DNA of 64,000 nucleotides from Streptomyces tsukubensis (GCF_009296025.1 NZ_CP045178.1:7998001-8062000); one strand, 5' to 3'; positions 14,470 through 23,917 are shown, counted from the first letter of the stretch. Notes: a model not told the origin generated them from the sequence alone. Program-made: numbers and translations.

Positions 14470-17400
14470 TCAGGAGAGCAACTCGATCTCCGCGAGCGTG
14501 CCTGTCCCCTGGGGCACCAGCCGGTAATGGCCGTACGACCCCGCCCGGTCCACCGAGAACACCCGGGTCTGCCTGTCCCAGGTGAACGACTGGCCGGACC
14601 GCTTGTCGAGGTCCTTCCAGGTCTTCCCGTCGGACGAGCCCTGCAAGGTCCAGCCCGTGGGCGCCTTCGTGTGATCCGCCGACGTCAGGGTGTACTGGAC
14701 GGCCTTCGCGTCCTTGGCCAGCGGAAGTTCGTCCGACGTCACCGCCGCCTCGGTCTTCGAGGTGTTGTCGTACAGCGGACCGGTCGCGGTGAGGACGTCG
14801 GCACGAGGTGCGGGCACCTTGTCGCCCTTGGTCACCGAGGAGGGGCCGGCGTTCTTGCCCGTGCCCCACGACGACGGCTTCGAGCCCATGTCGAACTCCA
14901 GCGTGCCGCCCTTGGAGATCACCGAGCTGGGCAGCGCCGTGGAGCTCCACCGCTTGCCGTTGACCTTCAGACCCTGCACGTAGATGTTCTTGGTGCTGTT
15001 CTTCGGCGCCTTGACGACCAGGTCGTGGCCGTTCTCCAGGTGCAGGGTCGCCTTGGTGAACTGCGGCGACCCGACGGCGTACTCGCTGCCGCCCATCACC
15101 AGTGGGTAGAAGCCGAGCGAGGAGAAGATGTACCAGGCCGACTGCTCGCCGTTGTCCTCGTCGCCGTGGTAGCCCTGGCCGATCTCGCTGCCCGAGTAGA
15201 GCCGCGACATCACCTCACGGACCTTCTCCTGTGTCTTCCACGGCTGTCCCGCCGCGTCGTACATGTAACCGACGTGGTGGGCGACCTGGTTGCTGTGGCC
15301 GTACATGCCCATCCGGACGTCCCTGGCCTCGGTCATCTCATGGATGACACCGCCGTAGGAGCCCACGAAGTCCGCACCGGCCGTCTCCGGGGTCGCGAAG
15401 TACGTGTCGAGCTTCTTCGCGAGGCCGTCGCGCCCGCCGTAGAGATTGGCGAGACCCTTCGAGTCCTGCGGGGCGGTGAAGGCGTAGCCCCAGCCGTTGG
15501 TCTCGGTGTAGTCGTAGCCCCAGATCCGAGGGTCGTACTTGTCGGAGGAGATCCGCCAGTCGCCCTTGGCGTCCTTGCCCTGGAAGAAGCCCGCCTTGTC
15601 GTCGAAGAGCTTCACATAGTCCTGGGCCCGGTTGAGGAAGTACTCCGACTCCTCCTTGTAGTGCTTCTCCTTGGTCTTCTTGTAGAGCGCCTCACCCATT
15701 CGGGCGATGCCGAAGTCGTTGACGTACCCCTCCATCGCCCAGGACATGCCCTCGTGGGTGTCGGTGCTCGTGTAGCCGAGGAAGGGAGAGGTGTCCATCC
15801 CCTTGCGGCCGACACCCGAACTCGGCGGCACCACCGTGGCGTTCTTCAGCGCCGCCTGGTAGGCCGCCTCCGCGTCGAAGTCGACGCCCTTGGTGTACGC
15901 GTCGGCGAAGGCCACGTCCGAGGATGTGCCCGTCATCAGATCCGCGTAGCCCGGCGACGACCAGCGCGAGATCCAGCCGCCGTCCTTGTACTGCTGGACG
16001 AAGCCGTCCACCATCTCGCCGGCCTTCTTCGGCGTGAGCATCGAGTACGCGGGCCACGTGGTGCGATACGTGTCCCAGAAGCCATTGTTGACGTACACCT
16101 TGCCGTCGACGATCTTCGCCCCGGTGTGCGTGGGAGAGTCGGGGTTCGGCATCTTCGAGAACGGGCTCGCGTACTGGTACTTGGGACGGCTGCTCGTACC
16201 CGTGTTCTCGAACCCGGAGTTGGGATACAGGTAGAGCCGGTACAGGCTGGAGTACAGGGTGGTCAACTGGTCCTGGCTCGCGCCCTCGACCTCGACCCTG
16301 CCCATGATCTTGTCCCACTGGCTCTGCGCCGCCCGCTCGACAGCGCCGAAGGAACGGCCGGAGGGGATCTCCCGGTCGAGATTCGCCTTGGCCTGGTCGA
16401 TTCCGATCAGCGAGGTCGCTATCCGCAGCGTGACGGTCCTGTCGCGTCCCGCGTCGAAACGCATCTGGCCCTTGACACCCTTGGAGGACGCCGACTCGAC
16501 CGGCGCGTCGAAGGTGCCGTAGACGAACAGCCGGGTCGCACCCGTGGAGAGACCACTCTTGACGTCGGAGTAGCCGGTGACGACACCGTTCTCCTTGTCC
16601 AGCGTGAGGCCGCCCTGCTCGGAGACGTTGTCGAATATCACCGACGCGTCGTCACCGGGGAAGGTGAACCTCATCATCGCCGCGTGATCGGTCGGCGTCA
16701 CCCGCGCCTTCAGACCGTTCTCGAAGGTCACCCCGTACACGTAGGGACGGGCCGTCTCCTTGGTGTGTTCGAAGGCCAGCGCGCGCTCGGTGCGCCCCGT
16801 CGCCGGCTCACCGGAGGCCGCGGAAGGCATCACCTGGAACGTCTGCCTGTCGCCCATCCACGGGCTCGGCTCATGGCTCGCGGCGAACGCCTGTATCGTC
16901 GGGAGGTTGTCCGCGTTGTTGGCGCGCGCGTAGTCGTACAGCCAACTGGTGGAGGCGGCGTTCGTCACCGGCGTCCAGAAGTTGAAACCGTTCGGGACGG
17001 CCGTCGCGGGTATGTTGTTGCCGCGCGAGAAGTCGCCGCTCGAATTGGTGCCGCGGGTGGTCACCGCGTAGTCCGACAGATGCGCCTTGGGCCGCTCGGG
17101 CGCCTTCCTGTCCAGCGCGATGTCGTCCACCCAGCCACGGAACTTCGCCGGACCCTTGGGTGAGTCGTAGGCGACCAGGATCCGGTCCACCGTCTTGCCC
17201 GCGGCGACCGCGCCGATCCTGGACGACTTCTGGTTCCACTGGTTGACGTAGAGCGACTTCGACGCGCCCTGCCCCTTCGGGCTCAGCTGGAAGCCGCTCT
17301 GGTCGACCGCCTTCAGGTCGCTCAGATAAGTGCCGTCCGTGAAGGCCAGGTCGACGGAGACGTTGGTCGCCGGATAGGTGAGGTCGGTGTCGGTCATCGA

Positions 17401-18285
17401 AGGGAAGATCCGGTACGACAGCTCACTGTCGCGGCTCACGGCGACATTCACATCGAAGATCTTGTTGTACGAGTACGCGTGTCCGTCCGGCTGGTGCGTA
17501 CCCGCGTAACGCAGCGCCCGCTTCCCCGTGAAACCGGCGCCGGCCTTCGCGGTCGGCGAGCCGCTGGGGCCTCGGTCCACCAGCGTCAGCATGTCCTTCG
17601 GCGCGGGGACGTCCGTGTCACCCGTGGAGAGCTGCACGTCGGCGAGTTGGATCGCGTCGGAGGCGCCGTTGTTCTTGGTGAACTCCAGCCGGTAGTGGGC
17701 GTACTCCTTCGCGCCCGTGGTGGAGTACGTCTTGGTCTGGCCCCGTTCCGAGAAGGTCTGGCCCTCCTGGGTGTCGAGGGTCGTCCAGTCCTTTCCGTCC
17801 TCGGAGCCAGAAAGCGTCCACGCGGCCGGATCACGCTCGTCGTGGTCGTTGGCGGAGGTCAGCGCGTACTTCACTATCTTGACCGGGCCGTCGACATCGA
17901 ACTCGGTCCACGCGGTGGGGGTGAAGGCCAGCCATTTGGTGCTGGGCAGACCGTCGGCGAGGTTCTCCTTGCCTTCCCCGCCGGCCGTGTTCTCGCCGCT
18001 GGCGCGCACCTCGGTCACCCGGTCGGTCACATTGCCGGGGATGCCGGAGCTGTAGTCCCCGTTCACCCCCGAGGCGCGCTTGGCGCCGTGAGCGTCCGTG
18101 TCGACGGTGTTCTGCCAGTCGGGGCTCGGATCGTCGCTCTCGAAGGACGAGTTGAACGTCTTGTCCGGGTGGTGCGCGGGCGCGGCCTGTGCCACTGTCG
18201 CGCCCTGCCCGGTGACGACAAGCATAAGAGAGGCCGTCCCCAGGACGGCCGCCGAACCGAATCTGTACCGGGATCTGTGCTGCAT
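14470..18285 (-). CDS. Secreted GH92 alpha-mannosidase with flanking F5/8-type carbohydrate-binding domains
   Basis: A 1271-residue secreted protein. Residues 1-35 are a signal peptide ending AQAAPA. Residues ~40-220 resemble a discoidin (F5/8 type C) domain, then a linker sandwich; from about 405 the GH92 catalytic part begins (GNNIPATAVPNGFNFWTP) and includes WDTYRTTWPAYSMLTP and GDEDNGEQSAWYIFSSLGFY with the acidic catalytic residues. A second F5/8-like domain occupies the last ~110 residues. GH92 enzymes are calcium-dependent exo-alpha-mannosidases acting on N-glycans or mannan. ATG 18285 has GAGGAGG upstream. A LacI-type operator lies at 18305-18321, so induction by a sugar is likely. 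Confidence 0.95.
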   Translation of the reverse strand: MQHRSRYRFGSAAVLGTASLMLVVTGQGATVAQAAPAHHPDKTFNSSFESDDPSPDWQNTVDTDAHGAKRASGVNGDYSSGIPGNVTDRVTEVRASGENTAGGEGKENLADGLPSTKWLAFTPTAWTEFDVDGPVKIVKYALTSANDHDERDPAAWTLSGSEDGKDWTTLDTQEGQTFSERGQTKTYSTTGAKEYAHYRLEFTKNNGASDAIQLADVQLSTGDTDVPAPKDMLTLVDRGPSGSPTAKAGAGFTGKRALRYAGTHQPDGHAYSYNKIFDVNVAVSRDSELSYRIFPSMTDTDLTYPATNVSVDLAFTDGTYLSDLKAVDQSGFQLSPKGQGASKSLYVNQWNQKSSRIGAVAAGKTVDRILVAYDSPKGPAKFRGWVDDIALDRKAPERPKAHLSDYAVTTRGTNSSGDFSRGNNIPATAVPNGFNFWTPVTNAASTSWLYDYARANNADNLPTIQAFAASHEPSPWMGDRQTFQVMPSAASGEPATGRTERALAFEHTKETARPYVYGVTFENGLKARVTPTDHAAMMRFTFPGDDASVIFDNVSEQGGLTLDKENGVVTGYSDVKSGLSTGATRLFVYGTFDAPVESASSKGVKGQMRFDAGRDRTVTLRIATSLIGIDQAKANLDREIPSGRSFGAVERAAQSQWDKIMGRVEVEGASQDQLTTLYSSLYRLYLYPNSGFENTGTSSRPKYQYASPFSKMPNPDSPTHTGAKIVDGKVYVNNGFWDTYRTTWPAYSMLTPKKAGEMVDGFVQQYKDGGWISRWSSPGYADLMTGTSSDVAFADAYTKGVDFDAEAAYQAALKNATVVPPSSGVGRKGMDTSPFLGYTSTDTHEGMSWAMEGYVNDFGIARMGEALYKKTKEKHYKEESEYFLNRAQDYVKLFDDKAGFFQGKDAKGDWRISSDKYDPRIWGYDYTETNGWGYAFTAPQDSKGLANLYGGRDGLAKKLDTYFATPETAGADFVGSYGGVIHEMTEARDVRMGMYGHSNQVAHHVGYMYDAAGQPWKTQEKVREVMSRLYSGSEIGQGYHGDEDNGEQSAWYIFSSLGFYPLVMGGSEYAVGSPQFTKATLHLENGHDLVVKAPKNSTKNIYVQGLKVNGKRWSSTALPSSVISKGGTLEFDMGSKPSSWGTGKNAGPSSVTKGDKVPAPRADVLTATGPLYDNTSKTEAAVTSDELPLAKDAKAVQYTLTSADHTKAPTGWTLQGSSDGKTWKDLDKRSGQSFTWDRQTRVFSVDRAGSYGHYRLVPQGTGTLAEIELLS

Positions 18286-18545
18286 CCCCGGACCTCCTCG
18301 CACCTTGGACAACGTTGTCAATTTGCTGTGCAAGGTCAAGTAGTGCCGTAAGTGGTGAGGGGTGTCAAGGGTGTTGGTCGTGTGTGGGTGGGAAAGTGCG
18401 CGGATGCGGCGGAGGGTTCGACGCATCTGGCCCCTTCTTCCGTTTCGCCCCCGCGCCCGCCGAGCCGGCTCCGTGGCGCGGGGCTCGTGTGTCCGCCCGG
18501 CTCGAGCGCGTTCTGTCCGTTGTTCCGTCAGGGCCCGCCCGGTCG
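18286..18545. other. Promoter region of the GH92 gene
   Basis: Together with the following hairpin this forms a 331-base intergenic region. It contains the operator at 18305-18321; no gene seen. Confidence 0.5.
18305..18321. promoter_or_regulatory. LacI-type operator upstream of GH92 gene
   Basis: TTGGACAACGTTGTCAA contains the perfect palindrome GACAACGTTGTC (18308-18319). The central AACGTT with flanking TTGNCA halves is the usual operator of LacI-family sugar repressors in streptomycetes. It begins 20 bases before the start codon, where bound repressor would block transcription. No lacI gene is in the window. Confidence 0.75.
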
Positions 18546-18602
18546 CCCGCCCCCGTCCTCCGGGCGGGCGTGGCTTTCGGCCGCGTGGAGGACGGGGGCG
18601 GG
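18546..18602. terminator. Terminator of hutD
   Basis: A perfect 16-base stem, 18546-18561 with 18587-18602 (CCCGCCCCCGTCCTCC and complement), around a 25-base loop, just past the minus-strand stop at 18617. Confidence 0.8.
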
Positions 18603-18616
18603 TGCGGCTCGTACGG

Positions 18617-19213
18617 TCAGTGCGCGCCGGTGACGCTGATCCTGGCCACCGCGCCGTCACCCCGCAGGGTCAACGCCCCGGGGCCTACCTGGCGTACGCA
18701 GTCGAGGCGGCCGAGTTCGGTCCCCTTCCCGTCCTGTCCATCGAGGCTGACCCCCTCGGTGACGGCCATGACGAGCAGGGTCTCGCCCTCGGCGCACGCC
18801 ATCTCCGTCCCGCCCCCGGCGGCCACGGGAACGATGTGTACCTCCGCCGACGCCCTGCCCCGGCGGGTCATCACATTCATGTCGCGGACCGCGCCCGACT
18901 TCAGCAGGCAGTCCGTCGCCGCGTCGCCGGAGAAGGCGAAGGGGTCCAGCGGCTCCACCGTGCGTGTCGTCCCCTCCACGGTCAGAACCATGCCCTCGCC
19001 CTCGACCAGGGTGATCACACGGTCGATGCCGGGGAAGGCGGAGAAGGGGCCTCCCGCGTCCACGTCCGCGACACTCACCCGCCAGTCGAAGCCGTCCGCG
19101 GGACCCGCCGTGGCAGGTCGTACAGTCCCCGACGCGACCTCCCGGGTCGTGCCGCCGCCGTTCTTCCACGGCATGCCGCGGTACTCGCCCCAGCGCAGAA
19201 CATCGCCGCCCAT
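18617..19213 (-). CDS. HutD/Ves-family cupin protein
   Basis: A 198-residue protein. It starts MGGDVLRWGEYRGMPWKNGG, with the MPWKNGGGTTREV block diagnostic of the HutD/Ves family, then FDWRVSVADVDAGGPFSAFPG, DRVITLVEGEGM and DPFAFSGD. HutD is a double-stranded beta-helix protein often linked to histidine utilisation, with unclear biochemical role; no hut genes are nearby. Start ATG 19213 has AAGGAGG upstream. Confidence 0.88.
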   Translation of the reverse strand: MGGDVLRWGEYRGMPWKNGGGTTREVASGTVRPATAGPADGFDWRVSVADVDAGGPFSAFPGIDRVITLVEGEGMVLTVEGTTRTVEPLDPFAFSGDAATDCLLKSGAVRDMNVMTRRGRASAEVHIVPVAAGGGTEMACAEGETLLVMAVTEGVSLDGQDGKGTELGRLDCVRQVGPGALTLRGDGAVARISVTGAH

Positions 19214-19416
19214 CGGACGCCGCCTCCTTCTTCCCTCGTCCGGTCGGCCGCCGCACCGGCGAACCCGGACCGCCGGGCCTCTCGGTCGTCGGAGCGTGTG
19301 GGCTCCCGGACGCGTGATCATCGATTCCCGGGCCACTTTATGCGCCGGTCCGGCGGGCGGAGCCGGGCCCCCTCGGCCGGCGTCCTGGGCTGCCGGGCCC
19401 GCGGGGGCTGCCGGGC

Positions 19417-22143
19417 CTATGGGGCTGCGGGGGACACCGGGCCCGTGGCGGGTCCCGCTCCGGCCCCGCTCCGGTCGTCGAGTACCGCGGTGAAGCTCCT
19501 GCCGTAGGCGTGGTGGGTGGTGACGTCGAGGCGCGTGCCGCCAGAGACCCGGCGGACACGGACCCCCGCGTCGGCGGAGCGGACACGCAGTGCCGGGCCG
19601 AGAACGGTGACCGAGACCGTGTTCCGCTCCATGGTCGGGTCGGAGACAGCGACCGTCGTCGTACCGTCGGGTGATCTCCTGAGGATCACCGAGGCCGGTC
19701 CCTCCATCGAGAGCCGCCCGGCGCGGTGGCTGCCACGGGTGAAGGTGTTGGCGGCCGTCAGCCCCAGCCCCGCGTGGACCACGGCCTGCACCCCCACCGT
19801 ATTGGCGAGGACCTTCAGCGGGCCGTGGGCGTAACCGCGCAACCGTCGCGCGGAGGCGTTCGGGACGAGCGCGTAGGCCATCGCGACCGAGGGGGAGCTC
19901 GGCGGCTGCTCGACCTGGACGGAGAACACCTGTTTGGTCACTGAGGTGTCCGGGTTCGCCTGACGCACCAGGCGGCGGCCGCGCGTGACCGTTTCGAGCG
20001 TGACCGTCGGCCGTACGCCCGCTGTCGCCTTCAGGAACACGTAGCCGACCGCCGTACTCCGCGTGGCGTTGACGTAGCGGAGCCAGACCGGATGGGCCGT
20101 GCCGTCGCCCGGCAGGCTTCCACCTCGACGCGGTTCGCCGTGGACGGAGACGTCGTCGGACGGGTCGGCGATCCTGCTGTCGAGCGTGGTGGTGACCGCG
20201 CGGCCCGCGGGGTCCCGAATCCCCGCGGCGAGGACGACCACCTCGTCGTCGAGCATGAACCACGACTTCGTGGCGCGGGCGCCCTGGTAGGCGACGAAGT
20301 CGTCGGGGAGGGCGCCCGCCTGCTTCGCGGCGTAGGCCGCGTCGTCGGCCTGGACCAGCGCGGCCGCGCCGTAGGAGCCGAGTACGGCCCCGCCGGAGAC
20401 GGAGTTCGTGCCGCGCGGGAAGTAGACGAACGCGTTCTGGGACTCCGAGGACGAGGTGAACCCCGCCTCCGGGTTGTCGTACCACTGTGTCCCGTACAGC
20501 TCGGGCACCGTCCTGCGCGTCTCCACCGGAGCGGTGACCCCGGCGAGGCGCGACGGTGCGAGCACCGTGTAGTAGTCGACGCCGTAGGAGAGGCTCTGGT
20601 CCTGTCCCGCGAGGTAGAGGTAGTGGGCACCCGCACCCTGGAACCACGGCATGAGATTCTCGCCGCTCATGTACTCATAGGCGCTGACCCTGCTTGAGCT
20701 GCGGGCCAACGCGAAGGCCCAGCCCGGCCTGCGATGGACCGTCCTGTCCATGGCGTTGAACGCGGCGGTGTACGCGGGGGCCCGCAGGTCACTCGCCGGT
20801 AGCGAGGCATCGGCCACGATGTCGGCGTAACGCGCGATGCTGACCGGCGAGGTGAAGCTGTCCGCGGAGAGCGAGCCGTGCGAGGTCTGCCGAACGAACC
20901 TGACGTACCCCTTGAGCGCTGCCGCCTCGTCGCCGGCCGCGTATCCGGAGAGGTCGACGACGGCTTCCACGACGGCCGCCGTGTCGGCGTATCCCGTGAC
21001 GGTCCTGGATACCCCACGTCCCTTGACGATCTCCATCATCCAGCCCTCGAAGATCAACGGTGCGAAGCCGTCCCTCACCCAGTCCCGTACGGCGACGACC
21101 ATGCTGTCATCCCGCACGTACGCGGTCCCCTCCAGGATCTTGACGGTCTGTACGACACGGGTGAGGAGCCCTTTGCCGTAGGAGCCTGTGTAGGCGACGG
21201 AGCCGTGCTGCAGATACGAGCCGTCGGCGTAGAAACCGTCGGTGACCTGGTGGTCGAGGTGGTAAGGGTCGATCCTCGCGAGGACGGTGAGCTGGTCGGC
21301 CAACGCCTTGGTGACGCGGGCCTCGTCGTTCAGGACCGCCCCTTGGAGCATCCGATTGGTGGTGATGTCGGCGAGATTGGCGCCCGTGTGGAAACGGGAG
21401 TCCAGATCCACGTCCCCGCCCTTGCCGTTTCGCAGGTAGGCGTCCATCGAGGCGACGCAGGTGGCGGTCAGCTCCGGTCGGTACGCGGCCAGGTCGTCCT
21501 TCAGCAGGACGAGGATCCTGGTGATGTGGGAGGAGATGCCGATCTCCCAGTTGAACCAGTTCCCGTAGTAGCCCTTCGACTGGTCACCGTAGTAGTCGTC
21601 GTACAGGCGGGCCAGACCGTCGATGACTCGCTTTCGGTCTGCCTGGTGGTCCACCTTTCGGTCTGCCTGGTGGTCTGTCTGGTGGTCTGCCTTGTGGTCT
21701 GCGGAGCCGGTCTGTGGTGCGCCTCCAGTTGGTTTTGCTGAGGGTGCGGGTGCCGGTGTTTGGGCCGGACCCGGTGTCACGGTCGCGAGGGCGATCTCGT
21801 AGAGGTACTGGAAGGAGGTCGTCAGATTGGTGTCACTCTCACCAAGGGGGAGGCCTTTGAAGAGTGCGCCCGTCGGTGCCGCGTCCATGGCGGCGAGTCT
21901 CGCCCGCGCGGTCTCCCGCACGGCGGTGAGTCTCGGGGCCACCTCCGTACGGGAGTTGGAGTCCGCCGTCCCGGCGAGAGCGGCGACGGTGTTGGCGACA
22001 AGCCTGGCGTGGTCGCCGGACACGTCCCTGCCGGTGGCCCGCGCGGCCCCGGCCCCCACCGCCCTGGCGCGTGCGGACTGAGCCGCCGTGAACAGGGCGG
22101 AGGCGGGCAACACCGACAACAGGGCCCGACGTGAGAGCTGCAT
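19417..22143 (-). CDS. Secreted polysaccharide lyase family 8 (hyaluronate/chondroitin/xanthan lyase type)
   Basis: A 908-residue protein. The N-terminus MQLSRRALLSVLPASALFTA is a twin-arginine-type signal. The alpha/alpha-barrel includes NWFNWEIGISSHITRIL (conserved substrate-cleft WEIG motif), DGSYLQHGSVAYTGSYG (catalytic His and Tyr region) and YMSGENLMPWFQGAGAHYLY; the C-terminal part is the beta-sandwich set of PL8. PL8 enzymes cleave uronic-acid polysaccharides by beta-elimination. Exact substrate cannot be fixed from sequence. A surface loop between residues ~150 and 185 carries Asp-His-Gln/Lys repeats not seen in typical PL8. A DasR-like site lies 110 bases upstream, consistent with amino-sugar polymer use. 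Confidence 0.93.
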   Translation of the reverse strand: MQLSRRALLSVLPASALFTAAQSARARAVGAGAARATGRDVSGDHARLVANTVAALAGTADSNSRTEVAPRLTAVRETARARLAAMDAAPTGALFKGLPLGESDTNLTTSFQYLYEIALATVTPGPAQTPAPAPSAKPTGGAPQTGSADHKADHQTDHQADRKVDHQADRKRVIDGLARLYDDYYGDQSKGYYGNWFNWEIGISSHITRILVLLKDDLAAYRPELTATCVASMDAYLRNGKGGDVDLDSRFHTGANLADITTNRMLQGAVLNDEARVTKALADQLTVLARIDPYHLDHQVTDGFYADGSYLQHGSVAYTGSYGKGLLTRVVQTVKILEGTAYVRDDSMVVAVRDWVRDGFAPLIFEGWMMEIVKGRGVSRTVTGYADTAAVVEAVVDLSGYAAGDEAAALKGYVRFVRQTSHGSLSADSFTSPVSIARYADIVADASLPASDLRAPAYTAAFNAMDRTVHRRPGWAFALARSSSRVSAYEYMSGENLMPWFQGAGAHYLYLAGQDQSLSYGVDYYTVLAPSRLAGVTAPVETRRTVPELYGTQWYDNPEAGFTSSSESQNAFVYFPRGTNSVSGGAVLGSYGAAALVQADDAAYAAKQAGALPDDFVAYQGARATKSWFMLDDEVVVLAAGIRDPAGRAVTTTLDSRIADPSDDVSVHGEPRRGGSLPGDGTAHPVWLRYVNATRSTAVGYVFLKATAGVRPTVTLETVTRGRRLVRQANPDTSVTKQVFSVQVEQPPSSPSVAMAYALVPNASARRLRGYAHGPLKVLANTVGVQAVVHAGLGLTAANTFTRGSHRAGRLSMEGPASVILRRSPDGTTTVAVSDPTMERNTVSVTVLGPALRVRSADAGVRVRRVSGGTRLDVTTHHAYGRSFTAVLDDRSGAGAGPATGPVSPAAP
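21630..21705. repeat. Short imperfect tandem repeats coding an Asp-His-Gln/Arg-Lys linker
   Basis: Four to five diverged copies of a TCTGCCTGGTGG-type unit (12-15 bases) on the plus strand. On the minus strand they encode a hydrophilic run with elements ADHQTDHQ and ADRKVDHQADRK inside the PL8 protein. Confidence 0.75.
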
Positions 22144-22250
22144 GACCACGCTCCAGGCTTGGCGGGTGAGCGACGCCGCATCCAAGCAACTCCGGCAGCG
22201 GGTGTCAATGGCGCCTTGGGGGCGGGTATCCATGGCGCTTTGAGTGAGGC

Positions 22251-22264
22251 TTGGTCTAAACCTA
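22251..22264. promoter_or_regulatory. DasR-like GntR operator, upstream of PL8 gene
   Basis: TTGGTCTAAACCTA matches the DasR responsive-element core TGGTCTAGACCA with two differences. It lies about 110 bases before the PL8 start. Prediction is by eye only. Confidence 0.4.
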
Positions 22265-22451
22265 TTGAAGGCGACTCGCCGTGATCGATGGATTTCCGTC
22301 CGTTCGGGGCGCTCCGGTCAACAAAAGGCCACGTCGCGCGCTTGATCGCCCCTGGTGAACTCGGGCACTCAACCAACCGGGGAATTCAAGGTGTTGCAGG
22401 TTCGAGACGGCGTCCTGGGGCGTGTGCTCCCGGAGGATGGTCGCCGTAATT

Positions 22452-22463
22452 CCATACGTATGG
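22452..22463. promoter_or_regulatory. Perfect 12-bp palindrome
   Basis: CCATACGTATGG is a perfect palindrome located 26 bases before a second, longer palindrome, upstream of the MFS remnant. Operator-like, binding protein unknown. Confidence 0.4.
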
Positions 22464-22488
22464 CCGATCGTCTGCGTGTGAGCGGCGT

Positions 22489-22504
22489 CCATCGATATCG
22501 ATGG
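22489..22504. promoter_or_regulatory. Perfect 16-bp palindrome
   Basis: CCATCGATATCGATGG is a perfect 16-base palindrome. It shares the CCAT...ATGG outer arms with the 22452 site, 37 bases centre to centre, and so may bind the same dimeric regulator. Confidence 0.45.
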
Positions 22505-22571
22505 AGGAATGGTTCCTTTTCGCGGCCGCTGTTGCGCGTCATTCGCCTTCACCTGATTCGGCATACTCGGG

Positions 22572-23107
22572 GTGACGATTGCCGGGCGCTTTGGTGTGCT
22601 CTTTTTGATGCTCGTCGCCGAACGGAAGGTCTCCGCGGTGGTCATCGGCCTGATCTTCACCAGCGCCTCCGTGGTCCGGGCGGGCGCCTCCTGGGTGCAG
22701 GGTCGACTACTGGAAGGCAAGCCCCGGCACTGGCTGGTGGGACTCGGCGCCATGGTCCAGACAGTGGCGGTCGCCGTCGCCGTGCTGGGGACGCTCCCCG
22801 GCGCCCCCGCCCTCACCTCGGCCGCGGCCATGCCGCTGGCCGCCATCGGTATGGGCATGCTCGAACCGTCCCTCATCGTGCTGTCCCTCTCGCACACCCG
22901 CCGGGCAAACGGGGGTATGCCGGCGCAGCGATGCAGACGAACCAGAACCTGGGGCAGATCGCGGTGCTGGGAGCGTCCACCTTCCTCCTCAACATCTGTC
23001 TGGCGGTCGGCTCGACGCCCCCGGCCGGCTATGGCGCCGCGTTCGCCGTCCTCCTCATTCCGAGCTTGCTGCTCGTGACGCTCTCCACACGTACGCGCGG
23101 CGCCTGA
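22572..23107 (+). pseudogene. Truncated, frameshifted MFS transporter
   Basis: The plus strand encodes the C-terminal half of a major-facilitator protein: FGVLFLMLVAERKVSAVVIG, WLVGLGAMVQTVAVAVAVLG and AAMPLAAIGMGMLEPSLIVL are membrane segments. After HTRRANGG the frame is lost in a run of five G at 22911-22915 and continues in another frame as MQTNQNLGQIAVLGASTFLL to the stop at 23107. The N-terminal half is absent. This is a broken gene, unless the G-run is a base-calling error, in which case it is still 5'-truncated. Confidence 0.75.
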
Positions 23108-23872
23108 CCACCGGTCAACGCGCTGCTTCTGAGTCGCCGGACGGGTCAACCCGCTTTGTGGGGCGTCGAGTTCACGCCTTCGGGTGTAGATGATCAACAG
23201 GGCGGCCCCAGGCCGTCCTCGGGGCGGTCCGCCGTGGCAGGATGCGGACCGGCGAGGCCCACCGGGTACGGGCAGGTGCGGGTAGAGCACCAACGCGGTA
23301 TCCGGAGCACCGCTGACAAAATGCGCGACCGCCGCAAGGCTCGTCGCGCGGATCCACGATCAGCGGGCTCGTACGAGAGTGCGCCGTGGTGGCGAGCGAA
23401 GGCCATCACGGACCACGCACCTCCTCCGGACCGCCGCGGTCCCCGACGGGCGACGGCTGGTGTCAGGCGCAACAGACAGCAGGCACCGCCGTCTCGTTCG
23501 CCGGGGGACTGTCCGGAGGACCCGCTGATCGTCGGTTTCCCGCCGTCTGGCGTCGCACCGCTGCTCTCCGGCTGTCATACCTGCCCGCGGCGTCATACCT
23601 GAGAGCTACGCGCGAGTGCACCCCCTGGTTGGATGCCGGTTACCCGGCGTGATCAATAGAGTCGCACCGGAATCACCGAAGAACTCCGGTACGGAAGGAT
23701 CACCCCCATGGCATCCCGCCCACGCGCGAGCCGATCGCCGCGCACGCCGATCGCTGCTCCTGTCGCCTCGTCAGTGGCCGTCGCGGTCTCCGGCGCGGCC
23801 GACCGGGTCGCGGTCCTGCTGCTCAGGCCGCTGACACGGCCGGCGCGGCCGGCACGGCGTCCGGTTGATCCC
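23108..23872. other. Gene-less stretch
   Basis: About 765 bases on which neither strand gives a protein I recognise. Codon-position GC bias is weak in every frame. Possibly decayed sequence continuing from the MFS remnant. Confidence 0.45.
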
Positions 23873-23917
23873 CCGGGGACCCCGGGGCTCGGGCGTCCAT
23901 ATCGCAAGGACCCCTTA
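23873..23917 (-). terminator. 3' repeat/terminator of the HAD phosphatase gene (copy A of a dispersed repeat)
   Basis: Read on the minus strand, the HAD stop codon is fused to AGGGGTCCTTGCGATATGG (copy A), followed by a hairpin of CCCCGGGG arms (23873-23890). The same sequence, 23 of 26 matched, directly follows the uracil-DNA glycosylase stop at 29644 and recurs at 31258. Confidence 0.6.

Larger units (their letters stand above)
22144..22571. other. Gene-less regulatory region upstream of the PL8 gene and the broken MFS gene
   Basis: No convincing ORF. It holds the PL8 promoter with a DasR-like site (22251-22264) and two perfect palindromes (22452-22463, 22489-22504) near the MFS remnant. 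Confidence 0.5.

Noticed and set aside
14206..17163. 985-residue open frame on the plus strand
   Set aside because: It is antisense to the clear GH92 mannosidase and consists of Arg/Val/Gly-rich sequence with no domain; long antisense frames are normal in very GC-rich DNA.
23708..23910. Short plus-strand frame starting MASRPRASRSPRTPIAAPVA
   Set aside because: It has a GGAAGG upstream but continues deep into the antisense of the HAD gene, lacks family features and shows poor codon bias.
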